Source of the DNA: Acidobacteriaceae bacterium
GTDB lineage: Bacteria > Acidobacteriota > Terriglobia > Terriglobales > Acidobacteriaceae
Reading direction: 5' to 3'
Assembly (NCBI GenBank): GCA_028283625.1
Contig: JAPWKG010000014.1
Location: 1 to 64,000 of the forward strand
DNA: 64,000 nucleotides
Shown piece by piece: positions 42,947 to 51,270 of this stretch (positions are counted from its first letter, which is position 1; the number at the start of each line of letters is the position of its first letter). Under the pieces are notes generated by a model that saw only the letters and a program-made list of their open reading frames with translations, was not told where the DNA came from and searched no databases. The translations under genes and the position numbers were made by a program.

Positions 42947-43216
42947 CTACGGGAGATAGTTCTGCCAGGTCTTGCCCTCATTGCCAGCGGCCATGCTGTG
43001 CTTCCTTTTCAAGCTGTCTACCTTCTGGCGGAAGGCGTCATCCTGTTTCTTCTGTTCATCACGTTCACGCTGTTGCTGTTCCAGCAATGCGGCGGTCTTT
43101 GCTGCGGCCTCTGCAGCACGGTGTGCCTCATGCGCGCGATAAATCTCGGTGCTGGCGATCACCGCCAGCACCGCAAGGTTTGCAACGAGCAACTTTACTT
43201 GAAGCTGCTTCAGCAT
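42947..43216 (-). CDS. Small signal-anchored coiled-coil protein
   Basis: 89 residues: one N-terminal membrane helix (LLVANLAVLAVIASTEIYRA) and a coiled coil rich in Glu, Gln and Lys. The end (NEGKTWQNYLP) closely matches the end of the VirB5-like gene before it (NEGNTWQTYLP), suggesting shared recognition or duplication of the tail. It lies 8 bp after VirB5. Function unknown; possibly an entry-exclusion or VirB5-partner protein (TrbK position). Confidence 0.65.
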   Translation of the reverse strand: MLKQLQVKLLVANLAVLAVIASTEIYRAHEAHRAAEAAAKTAALLEQQQRERDEQKKQDDAFRQKVDSLKRKHSMAAGNEGKTWQNYLP

Positions 43217-43224
43217 GGCGGCTC

Positions 43225-44010
43225 CTACGGAAGGTACGTCTGCCAGGTGTTGCCCTCGTTGGCTGCGCTCACATCATTCGTCGAACGCTGTACCTGCACG
43301 AAGGCGGCGGTGTTGAGGTCGAGTGCAGCCGCATTCCGCTGCTGCATGTTGGAAAGCATCATCTGAGAGGCAACGCAGGTAGCGAGCGCGCCCTGCGAAT
43401 GCATTTCGGACATCTTCTGAGCTTCAGCGGCGTTCAGCAGGTTGAGTTGCTGGACTTCGCTGTTGGTTGCGGTAGACCCGTCAAGCTGACTTCCAGCAAG
43501 AGAGCTATTGGCCGTGGTGTTGGCTGCCCGAGCCGCACGGTACTGGCCTACGGCGGTCATGCAGTCGGGTGACGCCGCATCCGACGCTTCGATCATGGCA
43601 AGCTGCGAGAGCTGCGGACTGCCGATGGTCTGGGTCTGGAGATACGTCGTCGAATCGCTGGAGAGAGGCACAGAGGCCGCAGTCCATGCTGTACTAGATG
43701 CTGACGGCGAGTTGGTATTCAGCGCCGTCGTCATCCCATTCGTCTCTCCGAAGAGGTTGCGAACGTTCACGTTCTCCAGGGCGTGCAGTGTGGTTTGCCA
43801 CTGCGTCTTGAGCGAGAAATGCTCGATGTTGTTCTTCAACATCGTGTACTGCGTTTGCAGTGTCGTAAGTTGCGAAACCAGACTCGCGTAACTCGTGGGG
43901 TCAAAGACGATATCGCCTATCCCGAAGAGTGCGAAGCTGGGCGTGGCGGCGAGCAGCAGAGCTGCACCGCCCAGCAACCATTTCCTGCGTTTGGTCAGAG
44001 CCACTTTCAT
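43225..44010 (-). CDS. virB5: VirB5/TrbJ-like minor pilus protein
   Basis: 261 residues with a signal peptide (WLLGGAALLLAATPSFALFGIGDIVFDP) and a helical mature part (SLVSQLTTLQTQYTMLKNNIEHFSL; QLNLLNAAEAQKMSEMHSQGALATCVASQMML). This is the TrbJ/VirB5 pattern. It would coat or tip the conjugative pilus. Two adjacent small genes follow upstream. The terminal NEGNTWQTYLP is shared with the next protein. Confidence 0.85.
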   Translation of the reverse strand: MKVALTKRRKWLLGGAALLLAATPSFALFGIGDIVFDPTSYASLVSQLTTLQTQYTMLKNNIEHFSLKTQWQTTLHALENVNVRNLFGETNGMTTALNTNSPSASSTAWTAASVPLSSDSTTYLQTQTIGSPQLSQLAMIEASDAASPDCMTAVGQYRAARAANTTANSSLAGSQLDGSTATNSEVQQLNLLNAAEAQKMSEMHSQGALATCVASQMMLSNMQQRNAAALDLNTAAFVQVQRSTNDVSAANEGNTWQTYLP

Positions 44011-44033
44011 GAAGCACCTCCTTGATTCATGGC

Positions 44034-44234
44034 CTAGATGTCGTTAGGGCAGGGATAGACGACGAAACATCTATCCAGTGGGTGCATTCTTAGTTCGTTC
44101 ACCTCCTTGATCACTTGCAGGGAGGCGGCTGCAAGCCACAGATAGACCGCAGGGCGCGTTACGACAACGGCAGTGACGATCACGCCTGCGAAGATCAAAA
44201 CGGCATTCCGAAGACGATGCGATTTGGTCGTCAT
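44034..44234 (-). CDS. Small single-pass membrane protein
   Basis: 66 residues with one helix (AVLIFAGVIVTAVVVTRPAVYLWLAAA) and a Cys-containing C-terminus (DRCFVVYPCPNDI). It overlaps the preceding gene by 4 bp. Nothing identifies its function; it lies within the T4SS operon between VirB10 and VirB5. Confidence 0.55.
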   Translation of the reverse strand: MTTKSHRLRNAVLIFAGVIVTAVVVTRPAVYLWLAAASLQVIKEVNELRMHPLDRCFVVYPCPNDI

Positions 44235-44467
44235 GATTCCTCCTCATCCAGTTGCCGAGCGATGCGTGGCATCACGGCAACCCATTCCAGTCCGCTACGC
44301 TCGATGGCTTCGGCGATGGTGTAGCCCATCGCTGCCAGCCAATCGGCACGATTCAGAACCAGGGCCACGGCGACCTTCTCGCCGGTGGACTGCACAGCCC
44401 ATGCCTGCTCATCCCCATGCTTGGCGTCACGAGCTTTGCGCAGAAGATGTTCGTACTCGGCTGACAT
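44231..44467 (-). CDS. Small soluble protein in the transfer operon
   Basis: 78 residues (MSAEYEHLLRKARDAKHGDEQAWAV...). Aromatic and Ala-rich, with no membrane helix. The end (WVAVMPRIARQLDEEES) is acidic. It overlaps the 66-residue gene by 4 bp and follows VirB10 closely. Unknown function. Confidence 0.6.
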   Translation of the reverse strand: MSAEYEHLLRKARDAKHGDEQAWAVQSTGEKVAVALVLNRADWLAAMGYTIAEAIERSGLEWVAVMPRIARQLDEEES

Positions 44468-44482
44468 GGCTTCGTCCTTTCT

Positions 44483-45745
44483 TTACAGCGTTGGGTCTAC
44501 GTGATGGTCGGCGTAGGACGGTACGAGCAGGTCTCTGCCGATGTACACACGGGCGCGGGAACCTTCCTTGAGAGTGATGATCGGAAGTCGGTTGAGGAAG
44601 TGATTCAAGACCTGTTCGCCCTCCATCGAGGTCTGCGACGAGATGCCATTGCGTATCTGCGTCGATGGATCAAACACGGTACCGTTGTTGCCGATCTGAG
44701 CCATCGCACCCAGGCCACCGATGGCGGCTGCTGCGCCGAAGGCCATCAGGTAGCCGTGGTCCACCTTCGTCGCAAGGCCGGTCGTCCCAATCGGGTCAAG
44801 GCCAAGGTACTTGTCGAAATCAATGGAGAAGCCATCGGGGCACACGGCGCGGTGAAAGCTGACGAACATCTTCCTTTGCTGGGCATTGCCGACGCTCTGC
44901 ACGCTCCCAATCAACCGAGTACCTTGCGGCATCAAAAGCTGCTGCTGATCGTGCGAGTAGTAGTCGGTCGTCAGCATCACCATGATCGGCCCGGCGAAGC
45001 CTCCGTCGATGTGGTTGGTGACAACACCCTCCAGCACCGTGCCCTCGAAGATCCGATAGAGGCGTCCGTCGTAGGAATCGAAGCTGTACTTATCCATCGC
45101 AGCGGTGTCGCCGGCAGGCGAAGCCTGCCGCACCGCCTCATTGCTAACTGCTGAAGGTTTAGCCTGGGCTGCTGTCTGCACGACCTGCGGAGCAGGAGTG
45201 GAACCAGCGGTAGAGAAATCAATCGCCACCGTATCGCTGTTGAGGGCGTCCTGTTTCTGCTTCTCAGCGGCAAGCCGTTTCTGCTTGGCTTCGGCCTGCG
45301 CCTCAGAGACGTTGGAGGTATGCTGCGGAGCATTGCTGCTGTCGCCGTAGATAGAATCCCGCTGTGCCTTCGTCATCGGCGGCGCGGCATCGCTCTCCGG
45401 GCCGGGGACATCCTGCGATGCCTGAAGCTGCTGCATGGCGGCGGCAAGCTCCTGCTGATGACGCAGTGCATCGGCGTCACGCTGTGCCTGCAACTGCTGT
45501 TGGGCGGTAAAGCTCTTCACCTGCTGCGCATTTGAGGTCGAAGGCGTCATCGCAAGGCCACTTTGCGGCGCGGACTTCTTATTCCCACTCACCAGACTGG
45601 AAAGGTTCGCAATCCCGATGACCGCAATGATCGCAACCAGTGCGATAACAACAGGCATACTTTTCTTGAACGGTGGCTTGGCCTCCGGCTGCTCGGGGAC
45701 TGTCGCGGGCGTAGTCTCTTGTACGGTCTCGTTGATCTCTGCCAT
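44483..45745 (-). CDS. virB10: VirB10/TrbI-like protein
   Basis: 420 residues. Membrane helix near the N-terminus (VVIALVAIIAVIGIANLSSLV), a Gln/Ala-rich periplasmic linker (QAQRDADALRHQQELAAAMQQLQ) and the C-terminal VirB10 domain (FEGTVLEGVVTNHIDGGFAGPIMVM, then SRARVYIGRDLLVPSY). VirB10 spans both membranes and senses ATP use by the coupling protein and VirB11. It overlaps nothing but follows VirB9 by 2 bp. Confidence 0.92.
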   Translation of the reverse strand: MAEINETVQETTPATVPEQPEAKPPFKKSMPVVIALVAIIAVIGIANLSSLVSGNKKSAPQSGLAMTPSTSNAQQVKSFTAQQQLQAQRDADALRHQQELAAAMQQLQASQDVPGPESDAAPPMTKAQRDSIYGDSSNAPQHTSNVSEAQAEAKQKRLAAEKQKQDALNSDTVAIDFSTAGSTPAPQVVQTAAQAKPSAVSNEAVRQASPAGDTAAMDKYSFDSYDGRLYRIFEGTVLEGVVTNHIDGGFAGPIMVMLTTDYYSHDQQQLLMPQGTRLIGSVQSVGNAQQRKMFVSFHRAVCPDGFSIDFDKYLGLDPIGTTGLATKVDHGYLMAFGAAAAIGGLGAMAQIGNNGTVFDPSTQIRNGISSQTSMEGEQVLNHFLNRLPIITLKEGSRARVYIGRDLLVPSYADHHVDPTL

Positions 45746-45747
45746 GA

Positions 45748-46581
45748 CTACCGGCCTCCCGTCCGGTGAAACTCCACCTTCTGCTTGCCGATGGCGAGAT
45801 ACCCGTTATCGAGTTGCTTCGGCACGGTGTACAGGCCTTTTGAAAAATCGAAGTTGATGAGGGAGGGCTTCTTATCCTTCACCTCGTAGAGGGTAGGCGT
45901 CTCCTGAAACTGCCCACGCAGATAGGTAAACTTGTCGTCGCGCCAAATCTGCTGCAAGCCCAGCTCTTTGCCTTTTTTCTCATCCCACGCATAATCGAAG
46001 TGAAGTGAGCCGGGATACTGGCTGCGGTAGGTCTCTTCCTTGGCCTGTTCCGCTTTTAACTCGGACGCCTGGGCAGCTTTGGCGGCAGTAGCTTCCTGCT
46101 TTGCCTTCTCCAAATCCGCGGCGGGGACAAACACTGGCATCTGCGTGAGCCGGTCCTTGGCGGCTTTATCGCTGGGCGCGATAAGCACCTTAGAGTCATA
46201 GTGGTCGTCGGCGTCGGTAGAGACCTCGCGCAACTGCAAGGTGTACTCATTGCCGTGGTCCGAGACGATGTGGACATCCGTCGAAGCGTTGGAGATCTTC
46301 GGCTTCACGCTGATGAACCGCGAAGCCACATGCCCGGCATCGAAGACCCAGCCCACGGTATCCCCGGCATAGACGTTGGCAACCTTCTCCTGATCGGGAA
46401 GGACGATGAGCGTGGACTGCAACAGTCCAGCCCGCACAACGGGCGGGGTCTCCGTCTCGGAGACGGCAACCGTTCGCGGTGCGCTGGGCTGAAGAGGATG
46501 GCTAGCAGGGGCCGACGCACGCAGCGGCAACGCCGCCAGTGCAAGGCCGGTACTGACGATCAGGGGGATAAGAGGCTTCAC
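45748..46581 (-). CDS. virB9: VirB9/TrbG-like outer-membrane core protein
   Basis: 277 residues with a signal peptide (LIPLIVSTGLALAALPLRASA). The C-terminal part matches VirB9 (LHFDYAWDEKKGKELGLQQIWRDDKFTYLRG, then KPSLINFDFSKGLYTVPKQLDNGYLAIGKQKVEFHR). It forms the outer-membrane ring with VirB10. It follows VirB4 by 23 bp. Confidence 0.9.
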   Translation of the reverse strand: MKPLIPLIVSTGLALAALPLRASAPASHPLQPSAPRTVAVSETETPPVVRAGLLQSTLIVLPDQEKVANVYAGDTVGWVFDAGHVASRFISVKPKISNASTDVHIVSDHGNEYTLQLREVSTDADDHYDSKVLIAPSDKAAKDRLTQMPVFVPAADLEKAKQEATAAKAAQASELKAEQAKEETYRSQYPGSLHFDYAWDEKKGKELGLQQIWRDDKFTYLRGQFQETPTLYEVKDKKPSLINFDFSKGLYTVPKQLDNGYLAIGKQKVEFHRTGGR

Positions 46582-46604
46582 GGTTTCACGTCCTTTCGTT
46601 GTGG

Positions 46605-48974
46605 TTACAAACTCTCTCCGGCTGCAAAGCGGGCGATGCCATCGGCCAGTCCGTACTTTTCGATCAACTTCGCACGCCGCACCCGATCCTTGGGCTTGGT
46701 GGAGACAGCCGCATAGGTGCGGTTATCGAGGTTCAGACGAATCACTTTGCTCAGGCCGTCACGGCGCATATACAGTGCCTCGCGGTCCTGCAAGCTCTCA
46801 AACAATGCCAACTGCTGTTCATTCATCTTGAATAGCTCCGCATACCGTTTGCGGTTGAAGGTCGCGTCTTTGAGGAACAGGAACGACGAGCAGGAGTTCA
46901 CGATGGAATCGGCGTTTTCTCCCAGGTCGTCGGCAGACTGGGCGATCATGGTCACGCCGCCAAGGTTCTTTCGCACCGTCTTGATGGAGGCCAGTGCCGC
47001 ATCGAGAAGCTGCTTATTCTTCATCGAAGAGAAGATCTCTTCGATGAGGATGTGCTTCGGGACTCCGAGATTGACGGAGTTGAAGAGCACATCATTGATA
47101 CGCCGCAGGAGCCACACCATCAGCGGTTCGATCAGGTCGGCATACTGCGCGTTGTTTACGCCCTGGAAGTCGAAGCACTGGATGCGCGAGAGCGAGAGGC
47201 TGTCCTCCACGTTATCGAAGATGGCGCTGTAGACACCACGGCCTACCCACTTCGAGAGATAGCGATCTAGCTTCTTCGGCAGGTAGAGATTCGATAGACG
47301 GCGGTTTGCAGAATCGAGCAGATACATATCCTGCACCGCCTTGTGGATCACGTCATCATCTTCCGGCTCCAGTTCCGCGCCGCCGTTGGTGAGCAGCAGC
47401 TTTACAAACGAGTACAAGAACTGGATATTGCTCTCAGTCGGTTCCAGTGTGAACGGGTTTACACGCGGGCCGTCTTTGCCAATGCGATCTACGCGGCCAC
47501 CGTACAACTCGACCACGCTCTCGTAGCTGCCGCCGATGTCGAAGATGTACGTGAATCCGCCGTACTTCTGTTCATGGGCGATGGTGACATTGCCTGCCAC
47601 GGACTTGCCGCTGCCCGTCGGCCCAAGGATGAGTTGCACGCGCACCCCATCCACATACGCATCCTGAAAGAATGGCGTGCCGGTCCGCGTCTCGAAGACG
47701 TTCAGGTACTCTGCATCCAGGTCATCCGCGTGTGGATGGCCGAGATCTGGTGCAAAGATGGAAGACAAGCGCGCATGATGGTCTTCCGCCAGCCACAACG
47801 GGAAGACGTTGAACTTGTTGTTGCCGGGGAACATGGCATAGAACGCGGAGAGATTGCCCAGCGTTTCTTCCATGACCTGTGCGCGGGCTTCCACGAAGAC
47901 GCGATACACGGATGGAGCGACATTGCGCAGTGCCTCTGCGCTCCGTGTGGCGACCAGTAGACGGAGCGAGTATTCACCCTGCGCCTTTTTATCTAACGAT
48001 CGGACCACTTCGCTCAGGTCATCGACCTGAAGGTTCGCCGCGCGTGCGCTCGCCCCTTCGTCCAGTGAATCCGTATCGCGCCCGGCCATTACGCGGGTGA
48101 GCACGCCCACTTTGAAGAAGCTGATGAACTTCTCCTGGTTGTCGATCTCCTTGCGAACGGTGCTGGCGGCCTTGGGTCGCCATGTGGAGCACAGCACGCT
48201 GTCGCAGTCGAGCCGTGCGAGGTCTGCGAACAAGCATGGCCTCGACGCTTCGGGCGTCGCCTTCAGGGAATACATCTGCACGAACCGCTTCCCAATGCGG
48301 AGATGGTCTTCCTTCCACGCAACGGGAGCCTGCACGATCTGACGGTCAACGCCCGTATCGCTACGAAGCTGTCCCTGTTCTGCCCATTCTTCGAGGTTGA
48401 ATAGGTAGGAAAAGAATTGAAAGAGTTCTGTCTTTGGCAGGAGACGTAGCCCCAGCGAGTTGCCGAGGTTGCCAGCAAGCAACGATGCGGTCTTCTTCAA
48501 CTCCGCAAGCATCCGAGTGGTGGATGCTGCATTCTCCTGTGGCTTACGCTCAAATGCTTTCAGCTTCTCCGGCTCGATGCTGAGGCACCAGTGCAGGTCG
48601 ATACGCCGAAACCCTGCCGATGCTTCAAGAAAGCGCAGGCGGTCTTCCACGAAGACCTGCGTGACGGGATTCTCATACTTCGCCTGGCGTGGAAGGGAGT
48701 AGCCCGAACGCACCCGCGTGTACTGATACAGGCAAGCGCCTTCCGGCAGGCCACGCAACGCACCTTCGAGCAAGCGAAGCTGTGACTCCAACTCCTGCTC
48801 CGTCATGCACTCCTCGTCGATACCAGTGAGCGTGAACAGGCATCCATAGCCACCGCCCTTGAGCGCGAAGATATGCTCAGAAACGAAGCGGGCAATCGGC
48901 ACGATGCTGCACGCCGCGCCTGCTTTGGCGAACCACGGAACCGATTTGATCTGCTCAGTATTTGCGCGGGTCAT
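46605..48974 (-). CDS. virB4: VirB4/TrbE ATPase of the conjugation channel
   Basis: 789 residues. N-terminal domain (HIFALKGGGYGCLFTLTGIDEECMTEQELE) and C-terminal ATPase with Walker A ILGPTGSGKSVAGNV and a later IEEIFSSMKNKQLLDAAL Walker-B region. It is the largest VirB ATPase and drives channel assembly. The ATG at 48974 overlaps the end of VirB3. Confidence 0.94.
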   Translation of the reverse strand: MTRANTEQIKSVPWFAKAGAACSIVPIARFVSEHIFALKGGGYGCLFTLTGIDEECMTEQELESQLRLLEGALRGLPEGACLYQYTRVRSGYSLPRQAKYENPVTQVFVEDRLRFLEASAGFRRIDLHWCLSIEPEKLKAFERKPQENAASTTRMLAELKKTASLLAGNLGNSLGLRLLPKTELFQFFSYLFNLEEWAEQGQLRSDTGVDRQIVQAPVAWKEDHLRIGKRFVQMYSLKATPEASRPCLFADLARLDCDSVLCSTWRPKAASTVRKEIDNQEKFISFFKVGVLTRVMAGRDTDSLDEGASARAANLQVDDLSEVVRSLDKKAQGEYSLRLLVATRSAEALRNVAPSVYRVFVEARAQVMEETLGNLSAFYAMFPGNNKFNVFPLWLAEDHHARLSSIFAPDLGHPHADDLDAEYLNVFETRTGTPFFQDAYVDGVRVQLILGPTGSGKSVAGNVTIAHEQKYGGFTYIFDIGGSYESVVELYGGRVDRIGKDGPRVNPFTLEPTESNIQFLYSFVKLLLTNGGAELEPEDDDVIHKAVQDMYLLDSANRRLSNLYLPKKLDRYLSKWVGRGVYSAIFDNVEDSLSLSRIQCFDFQGVNNAQYADLIEPLMVWLLRRINDVLFNSVNLGVPKHILIEEIFSSMKNKQLLDAALASIKTVRKNLGGVTMIAQSADDLGENADSIVNSCSSFLFLKDATFNRKRYAELFKMNEQQLALFESLQDREALYMRRDGLSKVIRLNLDNRTYAAVSTKPKDRVRRAKLIEKYGLADGIARFAAGESL

Positions 48975-49218
48975 AGTAGCTCTTCTGGCCCAGACTCAGG
49001 CCCCACAGTTGGAACATCTTCGGGTGCTTGCGGACGATGAGCCACGCCGCGATAGCGAGCGTGGGAAATGCCATCATCGCCAGCAGCCGAAACCCAACGA
49101 GGAAAACCGCAGCGCAAACGAATAAGATCGCCATCCATGCTGTAAGATCGAGGCCAAGCTTGGCTCTCGGTCGATTCAGCGCCTGATTGATTGCCTGCGG
49201 TTCTCCACGACGAGTCAT
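48955..49218 (-). CDS. virB3: VirB3/TrbD-like membrane protein
   Basis: 87 residues from the ATG at 49218 (TTRRGEP-like start); the start at 49278 would run into VirB2. Two hydrophobic segments (LTAWMAILFVCAAVFLVGFRLLAMMAFPTLAIAAWLIV) are typical of VirB3, which works with VirB4. The gene overlaps VirB4 by about 20 bp. Confidence 0.85.
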   Translation of the reverse strand: MTRRGEPQAINQALNRPRAKLGLDLTAWMAILFVCAAVFLVGFRLLAMMAFPTLAIAAWLIVRKHPKMFQLWGLSLGQKSYYDPRKY

Positions 49219-49232
49219 AGTCGATGCACCTC

Positions 49233-49574
49233 CTACATCGACTGCCCGGTCAGTGAGCCGATCCATCCGGCTCCCCAACCGAGAACTCCGGCACCGAACA
49301 GAGCGCCGAAGAGTCCGGGAACGGCCTCAGAGAAGCGACCGCTCATCATGCGGATACCCGCGAAAATCAGGCCGCCCAAACAGATGACAGCCCCTGCGTA
49401 CATCGCGAAGGTTTTGAATGTTGACATTAATGTCGTCGCTCCAGAGAAGTCCATCGTTCCCTGGGCGTGCGTTACGCTTACAAACGCGAGGGTGAAGAGT
49501 GCGGGGAGAAGTGAACGCCCTGCTCGGAGGCAGTGCTGGAAAAGCCGGTTACAGCGGGGACGGTTTCGTGACAT
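49233..49574 (-). CDS. virB2: VirB2/TrbC-like pilin
   Basis: 113 residues from the ATG at 49574, which has AGGAGA just upstream; the TTG at 49580 is less likely. Signal peptide (LLPALFTLAFVSVTHA) and two hydrophobic helices (TFAMYAGAVICLGGLIFAGIRMM; VPGLFGALFGAGVLGWGAGWIG) separated by a short loop, the VirB2 pilin layout. First gene of the leftward VirB operon. Confidence 0.88.
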   Translation of the reverse strand: MSRNRPRCNRLFQHCLRAGRSLLPALFTLAFVSVTHAQGTMDFSGATTLMSTFKTFAMYAGAVICLGGLIFAGIRMMSGRFSEAVPGLFGALFGAGVLGWGAGWIGSLTGQSM

Positions 49575-49692
49575 TGGCAATCTCCTGATGGCAGGTTTTA
49601 CTTCGCCATGTCACGCAAACTAATGCGGTGAGATTCACCAAGTCCAAGACCTAATATTTATAGTGCCCAAGATTTTGTTTATAGATGAGCGG

Positions 49693-50649
49693 TCAACCAA
49701 CGAGCGTGAGCTGTTTAGGATGGCGAACCGCAGCGGCTTGCGGCTGCTTCCGATGGTCTCCAAGGCCATGCTCGTCGAGGTATCGCTCGATGAACATTAG
49801 CGCCATATGTTTGCGGCCTCTCGCTGTAACGAAAGCGAAATCGGCTGTCCATTTCAGTCCAGCTAACGGTCTCGTAACCAGCCCTGCATCGAGTGACCAT
49901 AGCTGATCGATGAGAGCAAGTCCGTAGCCTTGCTTGACCATCATTTGTATGTCCGCTGGAGTGGCGGCGGAACTTGCTAGATGAAGGTCGATACCCAGCT
50001 CGGAGAACATCTCCGAAAGGCGCGCATGCGCAGCAGGATGTAGCTCAGGATCACGGAAGACTTGAAGACGGGAGGCAACTTCGCGGATATCTACCTGCGC
50101 TTGCGTGTTTAGTGGATCGTCCGCACGCATACAGATGACCAGCGGAGAATGTGCAACTTCGCGAACATCCCAACGGTCTCTGTCGATAGGCATCGGGAGC
50201 AGAGCGCAGTCGAGTGTGCCTGCTTCCAATCGCTCCAAAACATGCTGCGTATCCGCGCCAGATAACTGGATCTCGCAATCTGGAAACATCCCTTGATACA
50301 CGAGACGGAAGTTGTCGAGAAGGAAGCTATTCACAAAGGACGAGAAGCCCATGCGGAGAGCGGGTACAGTTCCGTCATGTATGGCTTTTGCCATGCGGAA
50401 GGTCTCTTTCTTTTGCGGGAGTACAACTCTTGCCCAGGCAAGCACAAACTCCCCGGCAGGTGTTGGATGAACCCCGTTGCGTCCGTCACGTATCAGAAGG
50501 GGGTATCCGATATCAGCCTCCACCATTTTGATCTGATGACTGATCGCAGGTTGTGAGCGTAGGACATGCTCGGCGGCCTTGCTGAAATTACGGCGCTCAG
50601 CAATCGCAACCAAATACTCCAGATGGCGAAACTCGACGATGTCTGACAT
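49693..50649 (-). CDS. LysR-family transcriptional regulator
   Basis: 318 residues. The N-terminal helix-turn-helix is FRHLEYLVAIAERRNFSKAAEHVLRSQPAISHQIKMVE, followed by the effector-binding domain of the LysR fold. It is transcribed away from the excisionase-like gene and lies between the VirB operon and the integrase genes, so it may control conjugation or excision. Ligand unknown. Confidence 0.92.
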   Translation of the reverse strand: MSDIVEFRHLEYLVAIAERRNFSKAAEHVLRSQPAISHQIKMVEADIGYPLLIRDGRNGVHPTPAGEFVLAWARVVLPQKKETFRMAKAIHDGTVPALRMGFSSFVNSFLLDNFRLVYQGMFPDCEIQLSGADTQHVLERLEAGTLDCALLPMPIDRDRWDVREVAHSPLVICMRADDPLNTQAQVDIREVASRLQVFRDPELHPAAHARLSEMFSELGIDLHLASSAATPADIQMMVKQGYGLALIDQLWSLDAGLVTRPLAGLKWTADFAFVTARGRKHMALMFIERYLDEHGLGDHRKQPQAAAVRHPKQLTLVG

Positions 50650-50794
50650 AGCCTCGATACTCCGCTGGCAGTGACGTCAAGACTCCACATCTCCCTCGGG
50701 GGACGAGAGTCGATGTTGCACCTTAAATCGTTCCTCTGGGAACCTCATGCGTCAATTAGTTTCGTTTAGGTCTCTGGAGACGCTACTAGGTAAC

Positions 50795-50814
50795 TAGGAA
50801 CCATTTGGTTCCTA
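50795..50814. promoter_or_regulatory. 20-bp palindrome upstream of the excisionase-like gene
   Basis: TAGGAACCA (50795-50803) and TGGTTCCTA (50806-50814) are perfect 9-bp arms around TT. It lies about 145 bp upstream of the LysR start and 100 bp upstream of the excisionase-like gene, a good position for an operator. Confidence 0.6.
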
Positions 50815-50915
50815 TCCCAAGGGACCAGCTATGCACAAAACTTTGAGTGGTATTGATGAGAAGTATTGGACTCAGGTTCAGCCTCGCCGCACTCTCGATG
50901 TGACGCACATGCGAG

Positions 50916-51206
50916 GTGTCAATGGAAAACCACAATCTTGATTTAGCGAGCACTGTATCAGAATCAACCTCCGTACCACGAAAGCCTCCTGCTCGATGGA
51001 CTCCACCCGAACCATTGCTCACAGCAGAAGATGTAGCACGGCGGTTGAACGTCAGTACCGATTGGGTATGGGACCATTCCTCCCGTAAGAAGCCGTTGCT
51101 TCCTGTCATTCGCATGGGCGATGGAACGCTACGGTATCGCGCCAGTGGTATCGAACTGTTTATCGACGAACATGAGCGCTTGTCCTCACTAAGAAAGCGG
51201 GCGTGA
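50916..51206 (+). CDS. Excisionase/helix-turn-helix (MerR-like) small protein
   Basis: 96 residues with a DNA-binding core LLTAEDVARRLNVSTDWVWDH and a wing (VIRMGDGTLRYRASGIELFIDEHERL), typical of recombination directionality factors. It precedes the integrase by 64 bp on the same strand, as expected for an excisionase. The start at 50922 is a possible alternative. Confidence 0.8.
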   Translation: MSMENHNLDLASTVSESTSVPRKPPARWTPPEPLLTAEDVARRLNVSTDWVWDHSSRKKPLLPVIRMGDGTLRYRASGIELFIDEHERLSSLRKRA

Positions 51207-51270
51207 ATCCAAGACGCAAGAGCACTAGAATAGATAGTGCCCACTGTCTCCCCGCGGAAACAGAGAAATC

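Noticed and set aside
49581..49690. Possible sigma-70 promoter of the VirB operon
   Set aside because: Candidate hexamers on the minus strand match the consensus in only about 3 of 6 positions, so I do not call it; a promoter must exist here but cannot be placed.
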